Shown: positions 1 to 8,022 of the stretch, one piece after another | Position numbering within the stretch: the stretch's first letter is position 1 | How the letters are laid out: the number at the start of each line of letters is the position of its first letter | Source of the DNA: JAWOJB01 sp046484325 | GTDB lineage: Bacteria; Actinomycetota; Acidimicrobiia; Spongiisociales; ZC4RG35 | Direction of reading: 5' to 3' | NCBI GenBank assembly: GCA_046484325.1 | Contig: JAWOJB010000038.1 | Span: 1 to 18,664, forward strand | DNA: 18,664 bases | Position numbers and translations under genes: made by a program | Notes under the pieces: generated by a model | Database searches by the model: none | Told to the model about the DNA's origin: nothing | What the model saw: the letters and a program-made list of their open reading frames with translations, nothing else

Positions 1-75
1 CTGCTGAGCACCGACCACGAACCCGGGCATACCCACCAACGCGGTGGCGCCCCGGCTACCTTGAATCACCGGCAA
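1..75 (-). CDS. Partial transposase-like reading frame (5' end only)
   Basis: On the minus strand an open frame begins with TTG at 75, preceded by a good ribosome binding site (AGAAGGAGAG just upstream), and runs 25 codons without a stop off the left edge. The visible N-terminus includes ALVGMPGFVVGAQQ. A hydrophobic GxxGFVV turn is typical of the start of ISL3-type transposases, so I read this as the beginning of one. The leader at about 76-155, which contains CTGCTACCGAAATCCACTGA on the minus strand, would then be the terminal part of that insertion sequence. The call rests on 25 residues and remembered family resemblance. Another small conserved protein is possible. Confidence 0.35.
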   Translation of the reverse strand, partial: MPVIQGSRGATALVGMPGFVVGAQQ

Positions 76-715
76 GGGTCTCTCCTTCTGCAGACGTCCA
101 ATCCGCAGAATGACGAGACCCTTCGCCGCGTCAGTGGATTTCGGTAGCAGCCCCGGAACTCACAGCACCCCACACTTCATCGCGGAGAGCCCCAAATCTC
201 CGCTTGCCAGCGCCAACGACTGCACGATCGATCTATACGACTGCCTGAACAGCGCCTCAACGCTGGCCGGTGAGAGAAGCCGGCCCTCTTCACGGTCTTC
301 GCCACCATCCTCGCCCCTCGGAGGTCATCTCGTGGCGTTGCGGAGCCCATCCGGCGACTCGTGCGAAGTGGAATTGGTGGCTCCATCAAACCGATCCGAT
401 CGTATGTAGCGAATACACCCCGCAGCGGAGCGGTTTCATGACAACCGACAGAAAAGCCTCGAAATCCGAAATGCTCCCCGTCCCATGGAGCGTGACATCC
501 AGCCCAACCGGGACAGCCAGCGCCGACTGACGATTCTGGGTAGCCAAGATGGCGTTGGCGACGGCTCAGACCCACCAAAGAGTCCGCGAGTAGTCCGCAA
601 GAGTCCGCAGATCGACTGGAAGAGTCGCGAGACGTCACCAAACACGAGAGAGCGGTGAGCCGCTCAGAAAACCAACTGCCACACGGGTTTTCCGGTATTC
701 ACGCAGCTCGATGGA
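76..715. other. Gene-free stretch of lower GC between IS end and tRNA-Phe
   Basis: About 640 bases carry no reading frame I believe in. The open frames here have arbitrary composition, no ribosome binding site and no recognisable motif. The stretch is visibly less GC-rich than the genes around it. It lies immediately 3' of tRNA-Phe, a common integration target, and next to a probable insertion sequence, so it may be decayed mobile-element DNA. A weak inverted repeat (GAAAACC at 667-673 with GGTTTTC about 12 nt later) could end the tRNA transcript. I see no tRNA 3'-end duplication that would prove an attachment site. Confidence 0.5.
581..608. repeat. Three short direct repeats AGTCCGC
   Basis: AGTCCGC occurs at 581-587, 592-598 and 602-608, a spacing of 11 and 10 bp, roughly one helical turn, so all copies face one side of the DNA. 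This would suit a protein-binding array such as integrase arm sites or a regulator, and it lies about 110 bp from the 3' end of tRNA-Phe. No gene nearby explains it, and it may be chance. Confidence 0.4.
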
Positions 716-791
716 TGGTGGTCAGGGACGGCGTCGATCCGTCGACCTCCGGTTTTTCAGACCGGCGCTCTACCAACTGAGCTACCTGACC
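716..791 (-). tRNA. tRNA-Phe (GAA)
   Basis: The minus strand folds into a complete cloverleaf of 76 nt. The acceptor stem is GGTCAGG/CCTGACC, the D arm contains GCTCAGTTGGTAGAGC, and the anticodon stem is CCGGT/ACCGG closing loop CTGAAAA with anticodon GAA. The T arm is GACGG...CCGTC, and the discriminator A is followed by an encoded CCA (716-718). It lies 37 nt downstream of tRNA-Asp on the same strand and is probably cotranscribed with it. Its 3' end faces the gene-free stretch at 76-715. Confidence 0.96.
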
Positions 792-798
792 TCGTCGT

Positions 799-828
799 CA
801 CAGCAGGATCCGGATGGATCCTGCTGTG
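799..828 (-). other. Perfect 13-bp hairpin between the two tRNAs
   Basis: CACAGCAGGATCC (799-811), four-base loop GGAT, then GGATCCTGCTGTG (816-828) form a perfect inverted repeat. It abuts the encoded CCA of tRNA-Asp at 829 and ends seven bases before tRNA-Phe begins. There is no T-tract. In a dicistronic transcript it would form a long stem, suggesting an RNase processing signal or a partial attenuator. Confidence 0.8.
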
Positions 829-906
829 TGGCGGGAGCGACGGGATTTGAACCCGCGATCTCCGGCTTGACAGGCCGGCGTGAACTCCAAGCTTCACCAC
901 GCCCCC
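829..906 (-). tRNA. tRNA-Asp (GTC)
   Basis: The minus strand gives a 78-nt cloverleaf. The acceptor stem GGGGGCG pairs with CGCTCCC with one G-U pair. The D arm is GTGAA...TTCAC, and the anticodon stem CCGGC/GCCGG closes loop CTGTCAA with anticodon GTC. The T arm is GCGGG TTCAAAT CCCGT, followed by discriminator G and an encoded CCA (829-831). It is the promoter-proximal gene of the tRNA pair. Confidence 0.96.
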
Positions 907-943
907 GGGCGGATGGCGGCCGAGGCGGCCGTCGGATGGCCGG

Positions 944-949
944 AGTATA
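944..949 (-). promoter_or_regulatory. Candidate -10 box of the tRNA-Asp/tRNA-Phe transcript
   Basis: On the minus strand TATACT lies about 38 nt upstream of tRNA-Asp and matches a strong -10 hexamer. The expected -35 region falls within the inverted repeat at 951-974 and has no clear TTGACA-like sequence. Confidence 0.5.
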
Positions 950-950
950 G

Positions 951-974
951 GTGCCACGGGGGCTCCCGTGGCAC
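951..974. other. Perfect 10-bp inverted repeat upstream of tRNA-Asp
   Basis: GTGCCACGGG (951-960), loop GGCT, then CCCGTGGCAC (965-974). It overlaps the -35 region of the tRNA promoter and sits between the divergent tRNA and phosphotransferase units. It could be an operator or a transcription barrier. A GTG at 968 that would extend the phosphotransferase frame lies inside this hairpin, one reason I reject that start. Confidence 0.6.
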
Positions 975-1004
975 GGACGGCCGGGACCTCCGACATGAGA
1001 GGAC

Positions 1005-1034
1005 TCTCATCCAGGGCTCACGCCCACCTCATCG
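1005..1034 (+). promoter_or_regulatory. Phased CTCA operator array A (three repeats)
   Basis: TCA trinucleotides at 1007, 1018 and 1029, each within CTCAT or CTCAC, are spaced exactly 11 bp. A candidate -10 begins 14 bp after the last repeat. The layout matches the arrays at 2263, 9542 and 12253, and I read it as a binding site for an OmpR-family regulator, most likely the MprA-like protein encoded at 11537-12223. Confidence 0.6.
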
Positions 1035-1042
1035 GCCGTCGC

Positions 1043-1048
1043 GATCCT
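1043..1048 (+). promoter_or_regulatory. Candidate -10 of a leaderless promoter for the phosphotransferase
   Basis: GATCCT is followed by six bases (GGGTCC) and then GTG at 1055. The same geometry occurs before four other genes in this window, where the boxes have the form TAnnnT. With operator array A directly upstream in place of a -35, transcription would start at or next to the GTG. Confidence 0.4.
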
Positions 1049-1054
1049 GGGTCC

Positions 1055-2308
1055 GTGCACCCGAGTCATCCGCGCACGTACGCGCTCACAGATCCCGACC
1101 TTGCGACGGTGGCCGTGCTCCTCGGTCGGAGGGTGCCGGCCCCGCTGACGGCGGCGCTCAGCTCGGTGGGCGTCGAGGTCGAGCAGGCCCGGATCGCCCA
1201 GGTGACCTGGCGGCCGGGCTCGAGCATCACCGTCCGGTACCAGGCCCGGCTCAGCGGTGCCGTCTCCGGCGTCCACCAGGTGGTGGCAGCCTCCGGACGG
1301 ATCCCCGCCGGTGCGCTGGTCGTCGGGGACGGCGAGTCGGAGGTCGGGGTGTGGCGGGTGCCCCACGACCCCGCCCTGCCGGGGCTCGCCCGGGCGCTCG
1401 ATCCTCCCTCGCTCGCCGGGCTGCTGTCGGATCTCGGGCTTCCGGCCGCGGGCGTCGAGACCCGGCTCCGCGCCTACCGGCCCGGGCGCCGGGCCGTGGT
1501 CGAGGCGCGTTCGAACGGGGCATCGATCTTCCTCAAGCTCGTCCCTCCCGCCGCTGCCGGTGGGCTGCACGAGACCCACTGCGAGCTCTCGACCCGGCTT
1601 CCCGTTCCCCGCAGCCTCGGGTTCTCCTCGGAGTTGGGCCTGGTCGCCCTCGAGGCGCTCCCGGGAACGACACTGCGGCGCGCTCTCGGTGATCCTGCGG
1701 CAACCCTCCCCTCACCCGACGAGGTGGTTTCGATCGGGTCCCACCTGCCTGGATCGGATCGGACGGTTCGATCCCCGCTTGAGCGCTTCGGTGGGGCCGT
1801 GGAGTTGCTCAAGCTGATCGTCCCCGAGGATGCCGGCGTGCTCGACGACCTCGTCGACCGCCTCGGGACCGAAGCCCGTCCCGCTTCGACGGCCGTGCAC
1901 GGCGACCTGCACGAGGGGCAGCTGCTCATCTCGGACGGCCGGGTCCGGGGCGTGCTCGACGTCGACACCCACGGCATAGGACGGGAGGCCGACGACCCGG
2001 CCACGATGATCGGGCACCTCTCGGTGCTCGAGCGATCGGTCGGTAGGTCGGGTCGGGTCGCCGGTTACGGCTCGTCGCTGCTTGCCTGCTGGGATCGTCT
2101 CGTCGATCCGGTGGACCTGAGGCTGCGGGCCGCCGCGGTGGTGGTCGGCCTCGCCACCGGGCCGTTCCGGGTCCAGCAACGCGACTGGCCCACCGAGACC
2201 CGCTCCCGGATCCGGTTGGCCGCCCGGTGGGCGGAGTCGGCGGCGGCGGCGCATGAGAAGGGTCTCACGACCGCCTCACGTCCGTCTCACGGCCATTCCT
2301 CATCCTGA
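1055..2308 (+). CDS. Phosphotransferase of the aminoglycoside-phosphotransferase (APH) fold
   Basis: This is a cytoplasmic protein of 417 residues with a kinase-like APH fold. The catalytic loop HGDLHEGQLL is at residues 282-291, with Asp284 the expected base, and the metal-binding segment LDVDTHG is around residues 301-307. Together they define the phosphotransferase enzyme family, whose members phosphorylate small hydroxyl substrates such as antibiotics, sugars or choline. The N-terminal lobe has no clear substrate signature, so the substrate is unknown. I chose GTG 1055 because a -10-like box lies six bases before it and recognisable fold begins right after. ATG 995 and GTG 968 are upstream alternatives without ribosome binding sites. 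The last 15 or so codons (TTASRPSHGHSSS tail) are encoded by operator array B of the next gene, so the C-terminus is probably non-essential. Confidence 0.75.
   Translation: MHPSHPRTYALTDPDLATVAVLLGRRVPAPLTAALSSVGVEVEQARIAQVTWRPGSSITVRYQARLSGAVSGVHQVVAASGRIPAGALVVGDGESEVGVWRVPHDPALPGLARALDPPSLAGLLSDLGLPAAGVETRLRAYRPGRRAVVEARSNGASIFLKLVPPAAAGGLHETHCELSTRLPVPRSLGFSSELGLVALEALPGTTLRRALGDPAATLPSPDEVVSIGSHLPGSDRTVRSPLERFGGAVELLKLIVPEDAGVLDDLVDRLGTEARPASTAVHGDLHEGQLLISDGRVRGVLDVDTHGIGREADDPATMIGHLSVLERSVGRSGRVAGYGSSLLACWDRLVDPVDLRLRAAAVVVGLATGPFRVQQRDWPTETRSRIRLAARWAESAAAAHEKGLTTASRPSHGHSSS
2263..2303 (+). promoter_or_regulatory. Phased CTCA operator array B
   Basis: CTCAC occurs three times at exact 11-bp steps (TCA at 2265, 2276 and 2287). 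CTCAT follows out of phase (TCA at 2300), and TATGCC, a possible -10, starts at 2314. The array lies inside the 3' end of the phosphotransferase gene and ends 36 bp before the start of the acidic exported protein. It is the most regular of the four arrays in sequence. Confidence 0.65.
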
Positions 2309-2338
2309 CACCGTATGCCTACGTCGAAGGAGGACAGC

Positions 2339-2806
2339 ATGCAGACCAAGGAGCAGTGGAAGCAGTCCCGGAGCTGGAAGGTTCTGGCCGGTGCGGCCGC
2401 AGCAACGACCCTCGGCCTCGGCGGCCTGGCCCTCGCCAGCCCGGGCACAAGCGGTGAGCCCGAGCCGATCCGGCTCGAGCAGCCGTCGCCGCCCACACCC
2501 ACCACCGTGACGTCGATTGTTGCCCCTGCGCCCGGGACCGACGCCTGGGGATGGACCTTCTCGCGGGCCGACGCCTCGTTCGACTCATCGTTCGACTCCC
2601 CGTTCGACTCGCTCGACACGGATGATTCACCAGACGTCTCGATGGACTCGCCCGACGTCTCAGACGACTCACCCGACGTCTCGATGGACTCGCCCGACGT
2701 CTCGGATGACTCGGACGACGATTCGTATGACTCGGACGACTCGCCCGACGACTCGGACGACTCGCCCGACGTCTCAGACGACTCACCCGACGTCTCCGAT
2801 GACTGA
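2339..2806 (+). CDS. Exported Ser/Asp-repeat acidic protein
   Basis: This is a 155-residue protein I cannot assign to a named family. ATG 2339 is supported by a strong ribosome binding site, AAGGAGG, five bases upstream. Residues 1-12 are charged (MQTKEQWKQSRS). Residues 13-34 form a hydrophobic Ala/Leu/Gly segment ending in an ALAS-like site, so it is exported or membrane anchored. A Pro/Thr linker follows to about residue 70. The rest is Ser/Asp with almost no positive charge: FDSSFDSPFDSLDTDD and then DSPDVSMDSPDVSDDS-type tandem repeats to the end. Tails like this are extended, very acidic and can bind divalent cations. I infer a cell-envelope role and regulation through array B. It precedes a second acidic membrane protein and a two-component system in the same direction. 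Confidence 0.75.
   Translation: MQTKEQWKQSRSWKVLAGAAAATTLGLGGLALASPGTSGEPEPIRLEQPSPPTPTTVTSIVAPAPGTDAWGWTFSRADASFDSSFDSPFDSLDTDDSPDVSMDSPDVSDDSPDVSMDSPDVSDDSDDDSYDSDDSPDDSDDSPDVSDDSPDVSDD
2630..2803 (+). repeat. Coding tandem repeats for PDVS(M/D)DS units
   Basis: Near-identical in-frame units built on CC(A/C)GACGTCTC encode PDVSMDS and PDVSDDS in alternation, then DSDD blocks and two more PDVSDDS units. The copies remain similar in DNA as well as protein, suggesting recent expansion by slippage or recombination. Copy number may vary between strains. Confidence 0.8.
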
Positions 2807-2830
2807 GCTCGCGTCCGACGGCCTGCCACC

Positions 2831-2861
2831 TTGTTCATCGGGGCAGCAGGCCACCTAGCCT
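2831..2861 (+). promoter_or_regulatory. Leaderless promoter of the poly-Asp protein
   Basis: TTGTTC (2831-2836) and TAGCCT (2856-2861) are separated by 19 bases, and ATG follows seven bases after TAGCCT (CCGGTCC). No ribosome binding site precedes the ATG, so the transcript probably begins at the start codon. Confidence 0.5.
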
Positions 2862-2868
2862 CCGGTCC

Positions 2869-4623
<1,755 letters not shown>

Positions 4624-4627
<4 letters not shown>

Positions 4628-5283
4628 GCAGGATCCTCATCGCCGAGGACGAGCCCGGGATCGCCTCGTTCCTGCGCAAGGGGTTGGAGGCGGAGGGTTT
4701 CACCACCCTGGTGGTGGATGACGGGCCCACTGCCGCCCACGCCGCCCGGGATAGCGACTTCGATCTCGTGATCCTCGACCTGGGTCTCCCGGGCAAGGAC
4801 GGCCACGAGGTGCTCGCCGAGATCCGCCGGCGCGGAGAGCGTATGCCGGTCGTCATCCTCACCGCTCGCCGCGGGATGGGTGACACGGTGGCAGGCCTCG
4901 AGGGAGGGGCCGATGACTATGTGACCAAGCCCTTCCGATTCGAGGAGTTGGTGGCCAGGGTTCGGGTCCGCTTGCGCGAGCGTGGCACCCCCGAGCTCCA
5001 GGTGATCGAGGCAGGCGGGGTTCGTCTCGACCTCATGACCCGGAAGGCGGAGGTCGGGGGACGGAAGGTGGAGCTGTCGGCGAGGGAGTTCATCCTGGCC
5101 GAGACCCTGTTCCAGCACCCCAACCAGGTGCTCTCACGTGAGCAGCTGCTGTCCCGGGTGTGGGGCTACGACTTCGACCCGGGTAGCAACGTTGTCGACG
5201 TCTACGTGGGGTATCTGCGCAAGAAGCTCGGCAAGGACCTGATCGAGACCGTCCGAGGGATGGGCTACCGGCTCGTCGATTGA
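4624..5283 (+). CDS. OmpR/PhoB-family response regulator
   Basis: This 219-residue two-domain DNA-binding regulator has a receiver domain at about residues 1-115. It shows the acidic pair Glu8/Asp9, phosphoacceptor Asp52 in VILDLGLPG, the switch Thr in VVILTARR, and Lys in DDYVTKPF. The C-terminal winged helix at about 125-219 contains LSAREFILAETLFQHPNQVLSREQ and ends VRGMGYRLVD, typical of the family. Its start overlaps the kinase stop (ATGA), so the pair is translationally coupled. The target promoters are unknown. It could in principle read the CTCA arrays, though their presence at the other regulator's promoter favours that one. The gene ends seven bases from the convergent dehydrogenase gene. 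Confidence 0.93.
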
Positions 5284-5290
5284 GCCCGGA

Positions 5291-6310
5291 TCACTCCCAT
5301 CGCACGACCAGTTTGCCGAGCTGCTGGCCGGCCTCGAGCCGGGTGAGCGCCGCGGGGAGGTCGGCGGCTGCCATCACCCGGTCGATCGGGGGGTGCAGCA
5401 CACCCCGGGCGACCAGGTCGGACACCTCGTCGAACTCCCGGTGGGTGAACATCGTCGAGCCGATGATCTCGAGCTGCTTGAAGAAGAGCAACGGCACCGT
5501 GAGCTCGACCTTGGTGCCGCTCGTGGAGCCGCACACGACGATCCGGCCTCCTGGCGCTGCCGAGCGGACCGACTGGTCCCACGTCGCCGGGCCCACGTTC
5601 TCGATCACGACGTCCGCCTGTCGCCCGGCCGTGCCCCTCAGCTCCTTTGAGAACTCCCCGGCGGAGTCGAACCCCGCCTCGGCGCCCCGCTCGATCGCCC
5701 ATGCGATCTTCTCGGGGCTGCGGGAGGTGGCGAACACCCTGGCACCGGAGGCGACGGCCAGCAGCAAGGCGATGCTGGAGACTCCGCCGCCCACCCCGAC
5801 GACGAGCACGGTCTCGCCGGCCCGGAGCCGCGCCCGTCGCAGCATGCGGTGGGCCGTGCCGGCGGCGAGTCCGTACGAACCCGCCACCTCCCACGAGAGC
5901 CCGGCGGGCTTGGCGATCGCATTGGATGCCGGAACCACCACCTGCTCGGCCAGCGTCCCCGGATGGTGCTCGCCGAGGATCCCGTACGACCGGCAGAAGA
6001 CGACGTCGCCCGCTAGGCAGACCCGGCATGCCCCGCACGAGATCGAGGGGTTGACAATCACCTCGTCGCCCACGGCCACCGAGGTCACCCCGTCCCCGAC
6101 GGCGTCGACGACGCCGGCCCCGTCGGCCCCGGTCGCGTGCGGAAAGTGGTGGGGCTTGGGGAGCCCTCGCGACACCCACAGGTCGAGGTGGTTGAGGGCA
6201 CTCGTCCGGAGCCGAATCCGTACCTGGCCGGGCGGCGGCTCGGGAACAGGCACTTCGTCGAGGGTGAACCCCGTGGGGCCGGATGTGTCGTGGATCTGCC
6301 AGGCGCGCAT
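5291..6310 (-). CDS. Zinc-binding MDR dehydrogenase, quinone-oxidoreductase type
   Basis: This is a soluble NAD(P)-dependent oxidoreductase of 339 residues, normal for the medium-chain dehydrogenase/reductase superfamily. The N-terminal GroES-like catalytic domain carries a complete structural zinc site (Cys92, Cys95, Cys98, Cys106 in CGACRVCLAGDVVFC). The catalytic zinc ligands are missing: the usual Cys position is Asn40 in NHLDLWVSRG, and the usual His-Glu is Ala62-Asp63 in TGADGAG. This is the quinone-oxidoreductase pattern. A Rossmann domain follows with VVGVGGGVSSIAL. The substrate is not readable. ATG 6310 has no ribosome binding site but has TACCCT six bases upstream, so it is probably leaderless. 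It is monocistronic and convergent with the response regulator. Confidence 0.85.
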   Translation of the reverse strand: MRAWQIHDTSGPTGFTLDEVPVPEPPPGQVRIRLRTSALNHLDLWVSRGLPKPHHFPHATGADGAGVVDAVGDGVTSVAVGDEVIVNPSISCGACRVCLAGDVVFCRSYGILGEHHPGTLAEQVVVPASNAIAKPAGLSWEVAGSYGLAAGTAHRMLRRARLRAGETVLVVGVGGGVSSIALLLAVASGARVFATSRSPEKIAWAIERGAEAGFDSAGEFSKELRGTAGRQADVVIENVGPATWDQSVRSAAPGGRIVVCGSTSGTKVELTVPLLFFKQLEIIGSTMFTHREFDEVSDLVARGVLHPPIDRVMAAADLPAALTRLEAGQQLGKLVVRWE

Positions 6311-6316
6311 GGACCG

Positions 6317-6322
6317 AGGGTA
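6317..6322 (-). promoter_or_regulatory. Leaderless -10 box of the MDR dehydrogenase
   Basis: On the minus strand TACCCT is followed by CGGTCC and then ATG at 6310. This is the same geometry and GGTCC context as the promoters before 2869 and 1055. Confidence 0.5.
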
Positions 6323-6361
6323 GAGGCCGGCCCGGCCGTCTCCCCTCGAACCGTGGGCCGA

Positions 6362-6382
6362 GGAACACGATTCTCGTGTTCC
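6362..6382 (-). terminator. Hairpin downstream of the amino acid ABC operon
   Basis: GGAACACGA (6362-6370), loop TTC, then TCGTGTTCC (6374-6382) form a perfect 9-bp stem. It lies about 19 bases beyond the stop of the ATPase gene on the minus strand. There is no T-tract, which is common for GC-rich actinobacteria, so it is terminator-like rather than proven. Confidence 0.45.
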
Positions 6383-6395
6383 CCAACCCTGGGTT
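6376..6395. repeat. Dispersed intergenic repeat with AACCCTGGGTT core
   Basis: The 20 bases GTGTTCCCCAACCCTGGGTT recur exactly, in inverted orientation, at 18645-18664. The core AACCCTGGGTT is palindromic around its central base. Both copies lie between transcription units, next to ABC transporter operons. Confidence 0.75.
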
Positions 6396-6400
6396 CGTTC

Positions 6401-7150
6401 CTAGAGCCTCCCGGCCTCCACGATCCGGCGGAGGAAGTCGCGGGTCTCGGGGCGCCGGGGGTCGGCGAGCACCTCGGCCGGGGTGCCCTCCTCCCACACC
6501 TGGCCGTCGTGGAGGAAGGCGACCCGGTCGGCGGTGTCACGGGCGAAGCCCATTTCGTGGGTGGCGATGAGCATGGTCATCCCGGTCGCCTTCAGCTCGC
6601 GGAGGACGGCCAGCACCTCGCCGACCAGCACCGGGTCGAGGGCGGAGGTGACCTCGTCGAGCAGCAGGAGGTCGGGTTCCATCGCCAGCGCCCGCACGAT
6701 GGCCACCCGCTGCTGCTGTCCGCCGGACAGCCGATCCGGGTACTCGTCGCGGCGGTCGAGCAGCCCGAAGCGATCGAGCAGTCGTTCGGCCCTGGGGACC
6801 GCCTCCTTCTCGCTCAGACCCAGTGCCTTGCGAGGGGCCAGCGTGATGTTGTCGACCACGGTCATGTGCGGAAAGAGGTTGAACGACTGGAAGACGATCG
6901 CCATCCGCTCCCGCACGTCGTTGGCATTCACACCCGGCCGCGTGATCGACTCGCCGTCGAGCACGATCTCGCCCCCGTCGATCGGCGTCAGGAGGTCGAT
7001 GCACTTCAGCAGGGTCGACTTGCCCGAGCCCGATGCTCCGATCAGGCACACCACCTCGTGGGTCCCCACCTCGAGGTCGATACCGTCGAGGACCACCTTC
7101 CCGTCGAAGGCCTTGCGGACCCCTCTGACCGAGAGCCGGGGGTCGCTCAC
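6401..7150 (-). CDS. Polar amino acid ABC transporter ATPase (GlnQ-like)
   Basis: This 249-residue ATP-binding subunit energises the permease encoded just upstream. It shows Walker A GASGSGKST (about residues 38-46), the Q-loop VFQSFNLFPHMTV, the ABC signature LSGGQQQRV, Walker B LLLLDEVTSALD and the switch-region His in ATHEMGF. The NLFPH sequence after the Q-loop and the DEVTSALD form are characteristic of the polar amino acid uptake (GlnQ/HisP) group. The GTG start at 7150 overlaps the permease stop as GTGA, so it is coupled to that gene. Earlier in-frame extension reads through the permease gene and is an artefact. The exact amino acid is not readable. Confidence 0.9.
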   Translation of the reverse strand: MSDPRLSVRGVRKAFDGKVVLDGIDLEVGTHEVVCLIGASGSGKSTLLKCIDLLTPIDGGEIVLDGESITRPGVNANDVRERMAIVFQSFNLFPHMTVVDNITLAPRKALGLSEKEAVPRAERLLDRFGLLDRRDEYPDRLSGGQQQRVAIVRALAMEPDLLLLDEVTSALDPVLVGEVLAVLRELKATGMTMLIATHEMGFARDTADRVAFLHDGQVWEEGTPAEVLADPRRPETRDFLRRIVEAGRL

Positions 7151-8013
7151 GCGCTCATGCCCTGCTTGCGCCGGCGATCCCGCTCGGTGTACCAGTCGGC
7201 GAACCGGGCCAGGGGGATGCTGATGAGCAGGAACAGGATGGCGGCGACGATGTACCCGGTGTAGTTGAACGTGAAGGCGTTGTAGATCTGGGCCTCTCTC
7301 ACGCCCTCTCGAATCCCGAGGACGAACACGAGGGCGACGTCCTTCTGCAGGCTCACGAACCCCCCGAGCAGGGCGGGTACCACGTTGCGGATCGCCTGGG
7401 GGACGAGCACGTAGCGCAGCGCCTGCACCTGGGTGAGGCCGAGCGACCGGGCCGACATCCGCTGGCTTTCGGGCACCGCCTCGATCCCCGACCGGTAGAC
7501 CTCGGCCGTGTATGCGCTGTAGCTGAGGACCACCGCGAACAGGCCCCAGAACATGGGACTGTTGGTCACCCCCGGGAGTTGGAGCGCCGGGATCCCGAAA
7601 CCGAGCAGCAGGATCAGCAGGATCATCGGCACGCCCCGGACCAGGTCGATGAACACGATCGCCGTCGCCCGCAGGGGGAAGAACGCCGGACCGCGCAGTG
7701 CCCGGATCATCGCCACGATAAGAGCGAACACGAGGATCGCTACCTCGGCTACCAGGAACATGCGAATGTCCAGCCAGAAGCCGCCGGCGATGGCGGGCAA
7801 GGACTCCCGGAAGTGGAAGGCGCTGAAGAACTGCTGCTGCACCGCCGGCCACGCCTCGGAGGTCAGGATCGCCCAGAGGACGATCCCGATGAATGCCAGA
7901 GTCGAGAAGAAGGCGAGGAGGGCGCCACGGGCGCCCTCCTCGCCGAGGCCGAACCGGGCCCCCCGGTAGGGGACCAGGCTTGGCGGTCCGCTTCCCGGCA
8001 GCGGTGTGGTCAC
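7147..8013 (-). CDS. Polar amino acid ABC transporter permease
   Basis: This 288-residue inner-membrane protein has a hydrophobic N-terminal segment at about residues 30-52 and a second cluster from about 85. The segment FIDLVRGVPMILLILLLGFGIPAL is typical of the His/Glu/Gln permease family. The cytoplasmic EAA loop that contacts the ATPase is ARSLGLTQVQALRYVLVPQAIRNVVPAL. Only one permease gene is present, so the transporter is presumably a homodimer in the membrane. The start is GTG 8013, ten bases after the stop of the binding-protein gene. The N-terminal 25 residues (SLVPYRGARFGLGEEG) are a cytoplasmic extension of unclear role. Confidence 0.9.
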   Translation of the reverse strand: MTTPLPGSGPPSLVPYRGARFGLGEEGARGALLAFFSTLAFIGIVLWAILTSEAWPAVQQQFFSAFHFRESLPAIAGGFWLDIRMFLVAEVAILVFALIVAMIRALRGPAFFPLRATAIVFIDLVRGVPMILLILLLGFGIPALQLPGVTNSPMFWGLFAVVLSYSAYTAEVYRSGIEAVPESQRMSARSLGLTQVQALRYVLVPQAIRNVVPALLGGFVSLQKDVALVFVLGIREGVREAQIYNAFTFNYTGYIVAAILFLLISIPLARFADWYTERDRRRKQGMSA

Positions 8014-8022
8014 CGTGCCGGG

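Noticed and set aside
110..645. Open frames of 60-150 codons on both strands left of tRNA-Phe
   Set aside because: No ribosome binding sites, arbitrary composition, no recognisable motif, and mutual overlap on both strands.
968..1054. Upstream extension of the phosphotransferase from GTG 968 or ATG 995
   Set aside because: GTG 968 lies inside a perfect inverted repeat, ATG 995 has no ribosome binding site, and the CTCA array and -10-like box occupy the region. ATG 995 cannot be fully excluded.
2630..2803. Possible CRISPR-like or noncoding repeat array
   Set aside because: The repeats are in-frame coding units for PDVS/DDS peptides with no unique spacers. No CRISPR array was seen anywhere in the window.
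5284..5290. Possible terminator between the response regulator and the MDR dehydrogenase
   Set aside because: Only seven bases separate the two convergent stops, and I see no hairpin there.
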